The notes under the pieces are model-generated. The model saw only the letters and a program-made list of their open reading frames with translations. It made no database searches and was not told the DNA's origin. From Verrucomicrobiota bacterium (GTDB lineage: Bacteria > Verrucomicrobiota > Kiritimatiellia > CAIQIC01 > Lenti-01), in the NCBI GenBank assembly GCA_022709625.1, contig JAKLIL010000015.1, positions 1 through 12,326 of the forward strand: a DNA stretch of 12,326 bases, in the 5' to 3' direction. How positions within the stretch are numbered: position 1 is the stretch's first letter; the number at the start of each line of letters is the position of its first letter. Below are positions 7,337-12,326 of the stretch, in pieces. The position numbers were made by a program, and so were the translations under genes.

Positions 7337-7357
7337 GCGCCGCCTGCACCGTCTTGT

Positions 7358-7365
7358 GCTATATT
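7358..7365 (+). promoter_or_regulatory. putative extended -10 promoter of hydF
   Basis: TATATT (7360-7365) is five of six to consensus, and the TG of an extended -10 lies one base upstream (7357-7358, TGC before TATATT). No convincing -35 is seen 16-18 bases upstream. The start would be near 7372, about 6 bases before the hydF ATG, with no Shine-Dalgarno sequence between. It lies in the 41-base gap after the DnaJ-domain gene, so hydF may be transcribed on its own as well as by read-through. Confidence 0.45.
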
Positions 7366-7377
7366 GAACGGCCAACC

Positions 7378-8610
7378 ATGAGCATGAACCAGACCCCCAG
7401 CGGCGAGCGGACCCACATCGCCATCTTCGGCCGGCGCAACGTCGGCAAGTCCAGCCTGACCAACGCGCTGACCGGGCAGGAGGTGTCCATCGTCTCCCCG
7501 GTCAAGGGCACCACCACCGATCCCGTGCGCAAGGCGATGGAACTGCTGCCGCTCGGACCGATCCTCATCATCGATACCGCCGGGCTCGACGACGAAGGCG
7601 AGTTGGGCGCGCAGCGCGTCCGGCGCACGCGCGACATTTTGAAACAGGCCGACATCGCCATTCTCGTCACGGATGCGGAAACCGGCCTGGGCGGATGCGA
7701 ACAGGAGCTGGCCGCGCAGGTGCGCGCCAAGAACATTCCCCTGATGGTGGTGTTCAACAAAACCGATCTGGCGGCGCCTTCGACTGCCATGCGGCAGCAG
7801 GCCGCCGAACAGGCCCAGGCGCCGGTTTTCGCGGTATCTTCGGCGGCAAAGGAGGGCATCGAGGAACTCAAGCTGGCCTTGGCGCGGATGGTTCCGGAAC
7901 ACGAAGGCCAACGCCGACTTGTCGCCGATCTGCTCCGGCCGAACGATGTCGTCGTGCTGGTGACGCCGATCGACTCGGCCGCCCCCAAGGGGCGGTTGAT
8001 TTTGCCCCAGCAGCAGGTCGCGCGCGACATCCTCGACACCGGGGCCGTGGCGGTGGTGGCGCGGGAGACCGAATTGCGCGCCGCGCTGGCGAGCCTGGGA
8101 CGCAAGCCGCGGCTGGTGGTCACCGATTCGCAGGCGTTCGAGCTGGTGGCGGCGGAGGTCCCGGCGGACGTGCCGTTGACCTCGTTTTCGATCCTGTTCG
8201 CCCGCTACAAGGGCGATCTCGCGGAACTGGTGCGCGGCGCCCAGGCGGTGGCCAAGCTGCGGGACGGCGATCGCGTGCTGATTGCGGAAGGCTGCACGCA
8301 CCACCGGCAGAAGGACGACATCGGCACGGTGAAAATACCGCGCTGGCTGAAACAACATACCGGCCGGAATCTGGTGCTGGAATATTCCAGCGGCATGGCG
8401 TATCCGCGCGAACTGAAAGAATACGCGCTGGCGGTACACTGCGGCGCCTGCATGCTCAACCGCCGCGAAATGCACTGGCGCATCCGGCAGGCCCAAGACG
8501 CCGGCGTGCCGATTGTCAATTACGGCGTCTTGATCGCCTACCTGCACGGCATCCTGCCGCGCTGCCTCGCCCCGTTCCCCGACGCCGCTGCCGTCTTGAC
8601 GGCGTCCTAA
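7378..8610 (+). CDS. hydF: [FeFe]-hydrogenase H-cluster maturation GTPase HydF
   Basis: Scaffold GTPase on which HydE and HydG assemble the di-iron subcluster before transfer to the [FeFe]-hydrogenase. The 410-residue product has an N-terminal TrmE/Era-type GTPase domain: P-loop GRRNVGKSS (18-26), switch threonines GTTTDP (44-49), DTAG (66-69) and NKTD (127-130). The C-terminal cluster-binding part has EGCTHHRQKDDIG (304 on) with C306-x-H308, and H354-C355-x-x-C358. That is the HydF [4Fe-4S] pattern CxH...HCxxC, with 45 residues between. YSSGMAYP and NRREMHWR are also typical. The frame opens 8 codons upstream, but those cover the -10 box, so ATG 7378 (or 7384) is the start. The gene implies [FeFe]-hydrogenase, HydE and HydG elsewhere in the genome; none lies in this window. 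Confidence 0.95.
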   Translation: MSMNQTPSGERTHIAIFGRRNVGKSSLTNALTGQEVSIVSPVKGTTTDPVRKAMELLPLGPILIIDTAGLDDEGELGAQRVRRTRDILKQADIAILVTDAETGLGGCEQELAAQVRAKNIPLMVVFNKTDLAAPSTAMRQQAAEQAQAPVFAVSSAAKEGIEELKLALARMVPEHEGQRRLVADLLRPNDVVVLVTPIDSAAPKGRLILPQQQVARDILDTGAVAVVARETELRAALASLGRKPRLVVTDSQAFELVAAEVPADVPLTSFSILFARYKGDLAELVRGAQAVAKLRDGDRVLIAEGCTHHRQKDDIGTVKIPRWLKQHTGRNLVLEYSSGMAYPRELKEYALAVHCGACMLNRREMHWRIRQAQDAGVPIVNYGVLIAYLHGILPRCLAPFPDAAAVLTAS

Positions 8611-8614
8611 TACC

Positions 8615-8638
8615 GGCTTTCTTCCCCGGTGAAAAGCC
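8615..8638 (+). terminator. weak stem-loop after hydF
   Basis: GGCTTTC (8615-8621) pairs with GAAAAGCC (8631-8638) with one bulged A and a 9-base loop, starting 5 bases after the hydF stop. No T-tract follows, so termination is only a possibility. Confidence 0.25.
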
Positions 8639-8661
8639 TCCCTGCGCGGCGGTCATGCAAA

Positions 8662-8687
8662 CGCCAATGTTTTATAAAACATTAGCG
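8662..8687. repeat. AT-rich palindrome between convergent genes
   Basis: AATGTTTTATAAAACATT (8666-8683) is a perfect 18-base palindrome. It is flanked by CGC (8662-8664) and GCG (8685-8687), which extend the symmetry to 26 bases with a single C/A mismatch. It is strikingly AT-rich in a G+C-rich genome and has no unpaired loop, so it looks more like a binding site for a dimeric DNA-binding protein than a terminator. It sits 55 bases beyond hydF and 115 bases beyond the end of the opposing gene, where a promoter operator is not expected. Function unknown. Confidence 0.75.
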
Positions 8688-8702
8688 CTTCGGTTTCCGC
8701 AA

Positions 8703-8737
8703 ATCCCGCGGGTTTCCATGGCGTGGAAAACCGGGAT
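8703..8737. repeat. interrupted stem-loop between convergent genes
   Basis: ATCCCG (8703-8708) pairs with CGGGAT (8732-8737), and GTTTCCA (8712-8718) pairs with TGGAAAAC (8724-8731) apart from one bulged A. The loop is TGGCG (8719-8723) and three bases (8709-8711) are unpaired on the left side, giving 13 base pairs in all. It lies about 60 bases after the stop of the minus-strand secreted-protein gene and may end or stabilise that transcript, although no T-tract follows. The TTTCCA...TGGAAA core looks like an element that could recur elsewhere in the genome. Confidence 0.55.
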
Positions 8738-8797
8738 GCTGTACAGGCGCCGGAATACTCGCCGCAGCGGCTTATCGCTATGGCTTGGAAGCGTGGC

Positions 8798-10570
8798 TTA
8801 CGGCCCGGGATTGGCCGGGGCGGCAGCCAAATTGATGTCTACCGCGAGGGTCGCGCCTTCATTCAGTTCGACTTCGCGGGTCCAGGCGGTTTGGTATCCA
8901 AATCCCGCGGGAACGCCGGCGGTCAGGAAAAAACGGCCGGCGGGCAGGTCCTTCAGCGCGAACATCGATTCGTTGGCCTTGACATGGGCGATGGCCAGGA
9001 CGCGTTCGGGGGGCCAAGGGCGGCCGCCGGTCCACGCGTCGGCGGGCGGGATTTCGGCCAGGCGGATTTGGCAGTGCTCGACGCCGTCCGGGAAGCGGAT
9101 GGCGCCTTGAATGGAGCAGGGTCCGCCCAGATCCATATCCAGACGCACGGTCTGGCCGGCGACGAGATCGACCTCGGCGAAGCGGTGGGAATATTCGTGG
9201 TTGAAGAACCAGACGACGCGCCGCCCGTCGGGCGCGGTCGTGAAGCGATAGCGTCCGTCGTTTCCGGAATAGATCCATTGGCCGTCGATCACGACGTCGC
9301 CGTGGTGGGGTTTGCCGTTGAAAGTGAGCTGTCCTTCCAGCGCGGCGGGGCCGATCAGGGGGCATTCGACCTCGGCGGTCTGGCCGGCCTTCACGTCGAC
9401 GGCGAATTGCCGGGCGCCGAGGACGGCGTTGCTGACGACCAAGGTGGCGGCGCCTTCGGGGACGCCCGGGATGCGGAAGCGGCCGTCGGGCAACATCTCC
9501 GCTTGAAGGCGGAGATTGTCGAAAAACGCGGAAGATCCGTCCATCTGGACCTTGGGTACGGCGACGGCGACGGCGGTCAGGTTTGAGCCGGTGGCGGCAT
9601 CGAAAACGCGGCCTGCGATGGTGCCGCTGCCGGGCCAGACGACGTCGAGGTTGGTCGCGTTCAGGGCGATGTTCGGCCAGGTAAGCTTGTAGTCGAATTG
9701 GAGCAGGACGCGTTCGGCTCCGAGGCAATCGAGCCCTTCGATGCGGAAGAAGCCGTCGCGGTCGGTTCGGGCGCCGCCCGAGGTTGGGCCGGTGCTGACG
9801 GCGACGTTGGGCATGGGGGCGCCGTTGGCTCGGCACACGCGGCCGGCGACGGCGAAATCCTCCGGCGGCCGGACGCGGACTTCGAAATTGGTGATGGTTT
9901 GGCCGGCGGTGACTTCGAAACGGCCGCCGGCGACGGGAATCTGGAGGAGGCCGTTGCCTTCCTTTTTGGCCTGAAGCCACGGCGACATGACCAAGACGAC
10001 ATAGCGGCCGGGGGAAAGGTGGCGGATTTCGAAGGAACCGTCCGGGGCGGAAGTTTCCTCGAAGGTCATCGCGTGCCAGTAGAAGCCCAGACCGGGAGCA
10101 GGCGGCGGACGGGTATAGGGATCCGCGGGCGTCACGTGGAGGAAGCGGGGATGCTGGGGCCGACCGTTGGTATCGAGGATGTTGCAGGAAACGCGGGCGC
10201 TTTTGACCAGCGTGAAATCCCATCCGGGATTTTCGCCGGCGTAGGCGCGGTGGGTGCGGTACATGGGGGCGTAGCCGTCGGCGAAGACGGAGAGGCGCTG
10301 GTCGCCGACCGCGGCCTGGACGGAAAACCGACCGTCCGCGTCGGAGCAGACGACGAGGTCCCGATCGCTTTTCCAATAGGAGCGCGTGCCTTCGTCCCCC
10401 GAGTCAACGCCGCGGACAATCAATTCGGCGTCGGGGATCGGCTGGCCCTGTTCGTCCGCGACGCGCCCCAGCAGGACGGCTTGCGCCGAAGCCGCGCCCG
10501 CTGGAAAAAGCCCAACGAGGACAAGCGCCAGACGGCCATGGAACCAGCGGCAGATCGGAATCGCGTTCAC
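8798..10570 (-). CDS. secreted protein of tandem carboxypeptidase-regulatory-like beta-sandwich domains
   Basis: A 590-residue exported protein. The N-terminus has a signal peptide: basic residues up to about 13, hydrophobic core LALVLVGLFPAGA, and a likely cut after ASA or AQA near residues 29-31. The rest is about six repeats of the carboxypeptidase-regulatory-like (transthyretin-like) fold. Each has a GxVxDxxGxPxPxA-like strand and a DGxFxxxxLxxGxY-like strand: LLGRVADEQGQPIPDAEL; SAPDGSFEIRHLSPGRYVV; VAGRVCRANGAPMPNVAV; IAGRVFDAATG; LEGQLTFNGKP; IQGAIRFPDG. No enzymatic domain, sorting tail or membrane anchor is visible, so a role in surface or matrix binding is only an inference. The start is GTG at 10570, since no in-frame ATG precedes the signal peptide. 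A -10-like box ends 8 bases upstream and no Shine-Dalgarno sequence is seen. An earlier start cannot be excluded. Confidence 0.85.
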   Translation of the reverse strand: MNAIPICRWFHGRLALVLVGLFPAGAASAQAVLLGRVADEQGQPIPDAELIVRGVDSGDEGTRSYWKSDRDLVVCSDADGRFSVQAAVGDQRLSVFADGYAPMYRTHRAYAGENPGWDFTLVKSARVSCNILDTNGRPQHPRFLHVTPADPYTRPPPAPGLGFYWHAMTFEETSAPDGSFEIRHLSPGRYVVLVMSPWLQAKKEGNGLLQIPVAGGRFEVTAGQTITNFEVRVRPPEDFAVAGRVCRANGAPMPNVAVSTGPTSGGARTDRDGFFRIEGLDCLGAERVLLQFDYKLTWPNIALNATNLDVVWPGSGTIAGRVFDAATGSNLTAVAVAVPKVQMDGSSAFFDNLRLQAEMLPDGRFRIPGVPEGAATLVVSNAVLGARQFAVDVKAGQTAEVECPLIGPAALEGQLTFNGKPHHGDVVIDGQWIYSGNDGRYRFTTAPDGRRVVWFFNHEYSHRFAEVDLVAGQTVRLDMDLGGPCSIQGAIRFPDGVEHCQIRLAEIPPADAWTGGRPWPPERVLAIAHVKANESMFALKDLPAGRFFLTAGVPAGFGYQTAWTREVELNEGATLAVDINLAAAPANPGP

Positions 10571-10578
10571 TGGGAAAA

Positions 10579-10607
10579 ATAATCGGTCGCCGCCCTTGCC
10601 GGGGCAA
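10579..10607 (-). promoter_or_regulatory. putative promoter of the secreted-protein gene
   Basis: Minus-strand TTGCCC (10607-10602) and GATTAT (10584-10579), four of six matches each, are 17 bases apart. The start would be about 2 bases before the GTG at 10570, so the mRNA would be nearly leaderless. The -35 overlaps an inverted repeat CTTGCC (10595-10600) / GGCAAG (10603-10608), which could be an operator half-site pair. Confidence 0.35.
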
Positions 10608-10636
10608 GTGAAATCGGGCCGGGGGGTGGATGGGGA

Positions 10637-10666
10637 TTGATGGGCCGGGTGCGGGGATGGTAGAAG
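10637..10666 (+). promoter_or_regulatory. putative promoter of gatCA
   Basis: TTGATG (10637-10642) and TAGAAG (10661-10666), four of six matches each, are 18 bases apart. The start near 10673 gives a leader of about 40 bases carrying the stem-loop at 10681-10696 and a weak ribosome binding site GGAAAGAA (10697-10704), 7 bases before the gatC ATG. By eye only. Confidence 0.35.
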
Positions 10667-10680
10667 GAAGGCCGTGCATG

Positions 10681-10696
10681 GCCCCGGGAACGGGGC
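10681..10696 (+). other. 5'-leader stem-loop with GGAA tetraloop before gatC
   Basis: GCCCCG (10681-10686) and CGGGGC (10691-10696) form a perfect 6-bp stem closed by GGAA, a GNRA-class tetraloop. It lies directly upstream of the weak gatC ribosome binding site and near the predicted 5' end, so it may stabilise the message or limit ribosome access. No T-tract follows. Confidence 0.5.
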
Positions 10697-10711
10697 GGAA
10701 AGAACCCAACC

Positions 10712-11017
10712 ATGGCGATGAAATTTTCGGAAAACGCCGACCGGATGGATGTCCGCTACGTGGCGGGACTGGCGCGGATCGCGCTGTCGGATGCCGAAGC
10801 GGCGCTACTGCAGGGGCAACTCGACGACATTCTGGCTTTCGTGGGCGAGTTGAAGCAACTGGACGTGGCGGGGGTGGCGGCGACGGACGTGGCGACGGAA
10901 GCCCGCAACGCGTGGCGGGAGGACGCGCCGGCGGCGGGACTGGAGCGGGAAGCGGCGCTGGCGAGCGCGCCCTTGGCGCGGCACGGGCAATTCGTGGTGC
11001 CGAAGGTGATCGAATGA
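10712..11017 (+). CDS. gatC: Asp-tRNA(Asn)/Glu-tRNA(Gln) amidotransferase subunit C
   Basis: Small 101-residue subunit that wraps around GatA and helps hold the GatCAB complex, which converts Asp-tRNA(Asn) or Glu-tRNA(Gln) to the amidated forms. The N-terminal pattern DVRYVAGLARIALSDAEAALLQ with the following QLDDILAFVGELKQLDV matches the conserved GatC helices. The middle has the usual short proline/alanine-rich linker (WREDAPAAGLE), and the tail HGQFVVPKVIE is the typical GatC C-terminus. The length is normal for the family (about 95-100). The ATG at 10712 is preferred; a second Met two codons in is possible. Its last codons overlap the gatA start by four bases (ATGA), so the two are translationally coupled. 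gatB is not in the window. Confidence 0.95.
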   Translation: MAMKFSENADRMDVRYVAGLARIALSDAEAALLQGQLDDILAFVGELKQLDVAGVAATDVATEARNAWREDAPAAGLEREAALASAPLARHGQFVVPKVIE

Positions 11018-12326
11018 GTTCCGCACTGCACGATCTGGGTTTTCTGGAGGCCGCCGAGACGCTGGCGCAGAAGCGAATCTCCTCGGAGGAACTGACGACG
11101 GCCCTGCTGGACCGCATGGACAAGCTGGAGCCGGCGCTCAATTCGCTGACCTGGTACAGCCGCGAGGCGGCGCTGGCGGAGGCGCGCGCGGCGGACGCGG
11201 CGCGCGCCCGGGGCGATGCGCGGCCGCTGCTGGGCGTGCCGATCGCCATCAAGGACCTGCTGAACGTGAAGGGCCAGCCGTGCACGGCGGGCTCGAACAT
11301 CCTGAAGGGCTACGTCGCGCCGTACGACGCGACGGTGATCGCGCGGCTGCGCGCGGCGGGCTGCGTTTTCGTGTCGCGGACCAACACCGACGAATTCGCC
11401 ATGGGCGGCAGCACGGAAACGAGCGCCTACGGCCCGACGCGGAATCCGTGGGACCTCGAGCGGGTGCCGGGCGGATCGAGCGGCGGCTCCGCGGCGGCGG
11501 TGGCCGCGCGGCTGGCGCCGGCCGCGCTGGCCTCGGACACCGGCGGCAGCATCCGCCAGCCGGCGGCGTTTTGCGGCGCGACGGGCTTCAAGCCGACCTA
11601 TGGGCGCGTGTCGCGCTACGGCTGCACCGCCTTCGCGTCGTCGCTGGACCAGGTGGGCCCGATCGCGCGCAATGTCGAGGACGCGGCGGCGGTGTACCAG
11701 ATCATTGCGGGCGTGGATCCGCACGATTCGACGACCTCGGCGCGGCCGGTGGAGAACGCGCTGCCGGCCGTTCGCGCCGCGATGGACCTGAAAAGGCTCA
11801 AGCTGGGCCTGCCGAAGGAATATTTTGTGGAAGGCCTCGATCCGGAGATCGAGACGTTGACGCGGGCGGCGGTGGCGCAATGCCGGGAACTGGGGGCGGA
11901 GATCGTGGACGTGGAACTGCCGCATTCGAAATACGGCATTGCGTGCTACTACGTCCTGGCGCCGGCGGAAGCGTCGGCGAATCTCGCCCGCTACGACGGC
12001 GTGCGCTACGGTTTCCGCGCGGAATCCGCGGACGTGCTGGAAATGTACGAAAAGACCCGCGCGCAGGGGTTCGGCGCCGAGGTGAAACGGCGCGTGATTT
12101 TGGGCACCTACGTGCTGAGCAGCGGGTTCCACGACGCTTATTACCTGCGCGCGCAGAAGGTCTGCACGCTGATCCGCGGCGATTTCGAACGGGCGTTCGC
12201 TCGGTGCGACGCGATTCTGGGGCCGGTGACGCCGACGCCGGCGTTCCGCGTGGGCGAGAAGACGGCCGACCCGGTGCAGATGTACCTGGGCGACATTTTC
12301 ACCGCGAACGTCAATCTGGCGGGCAT
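11014..12326 (+). CDS. gatA: Asp-tRNA(Asn)/Glu-tRNA(Gln) amidotransferase subunit A (3' end outside window)
   Basis: Glutaminase subunit of GatCAB; an amidase-signature enzyme that frees ammonia from glutamine and passes it to GatB. About 437 codons are visible of the usual 480-490. The Ser-cisSer-Lys triad is clear: K80 in PIAIKDLLN, S155 in VPGGSSGGS and S179 in SDTGGSIRQP, each one residue off the S. aureus GatA numbering (K79, S154, S178). GFKPTYGRVSRYG and SSLDQVGPIARNV follow as in other GatA proteins, and the C-terminal ILGPVTPTPAF is the usual late block. The ATG at 11014 lies within the gatC stop region (ATGA overlap), with AAGGTG (11003-11008) as ribosome binding site. The reading frame runs unbroken to the window edge. 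Confidence 0.97.
   Translation, partial: MSSALHDLGFLEAAETLAQKRISSEELTTALLDRMDKLEPALNSLTWYSREAALAEARAADAARARGDARPLLGVPIAIKDLLNVKGQPCTAGSNILKGYVAPYDATVIARLRAAGCVFVSRTNTDEFAMGGSTETSAYGPTRNPWDLERVPGGSSGGSAAAVAARLAPAALASDTGGSIRQPAAFCGATGFKPTYGRVSRYGCTAFASSLDQVGPIARNVEDAAAVYQIIAGVDPHDSTTSARPVENALPAVRAAMDLKRLKLGLPKEYFVEGLDPEIETLTRAAVAQCRELGAEIVDVELPHSKYGIACYYVLAPAEASANLARYDGVRYGFRAESADVLEMYEKTRAQGFGAEVKRRVILGTYVLSSGFHDAYYLRAQKVCTLIRGDFERAFARCDAILGPVTPTPAFRVGEKTADPVQMYLGDIFTANVNLAG

Noticed and set aside
8662..8687. chromosome-dimer resolution (dif) site or Rho-independent terminator
   Set aside because: It lacks the 11-6-11 arrangement and conserved arms of dif. As a terminator it has no loop outside the AT-rich palindrome and no T-tract after a G/C stem.
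10756..12132. 458-codon minus-strand open frame across gatC and gatA
   Set aside because: Antisense to unmistakable GatC and GatA; Arg/His-rich composition typical of shadows.
1..12326. CRISPR array, insertion sequence, phage or toxin-antitoxin module
   Set aside because: No regularly spaced repeats, transposase, integrase or small paired genes are seen; nearly all of the sequence is covered by core genes.

Overview
The window is a G+C-rich (about two thirds G+C by eye) bacterial chromosomal segment of mostly core genes. It carries no phage, transposon, CRISPR or toxin-antitoxin signature. The ribosomal pair rplM-rpsI, GatCA, Mfd and an [FeFe]-hydrogenase maturase (HydF) point to a bacterium with at least partly anaerobic, hydrogen-linked metabolism. 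The gene style (a secreted protein of tandem carboxypeptidase-regulatory-like domains, a stand-alone D-aminoacylase, short AT-rich -10 boxes close to start codons) would fit the Verrucomicrobiota/Kiritimatiellota/Lentisphaerota part of the PVC group. That placement is an impression and has not been tested.

Layout. At the left edge, on the minus strand: rpsI (cut by the window start) follows rplM, with a good sigma70-type promoter upstream; then a tRNA-Asn(GUU) with its own promoter and encoded CCA; then a HIT-family nucleotide hydrolase. A divergent 98-base gap separates these from a plus-strand cluster: an N-acyl-D-amino-acid deacylase, mfd (transcription-repair coupling factor) and a TerB+DnaJ (DjlA-like) co-chaperone. 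These three are spaced 4 and 1 bases apart, so they are probably co-transcribed. hydF follows after 41 bases, probably with its own promoter. A 187-base gap between convergent genes holds the most structured non-coding DNA of the window: an 18-base perfect AT-rich palindrome and, about 20 bases on, a long interrupted stem-loop. A large secreted multi-domain beta-sandwich protein lies on the minus strand. A divergent 141-base gap then leads to gatC-gatA on the plus strand, which overlap by four bases; gatA runs off the right edge.

How the genes relate. Translation is the main theme: S9, L13, tRNA-Asn and the GatCA amidotransferase, which could make Asn-tRNA(Asn) or Gln-tRNA(Gln) indirectly. 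Mfd serves DNA repair, HydF builds the hydrogenase H-cluster, and the DnaJ-like protein serves protein folding. There is no clear undescribed multi-gene system here. The items most worth a second look are the structured 8611-8797 gap, several promoters whose -10 boxes lie so close to the start codon that leaderless mRNAs are likely, a degenerate dispersed repeat beside the HIT gene, and a hydF lying apart from hydE and hydG.
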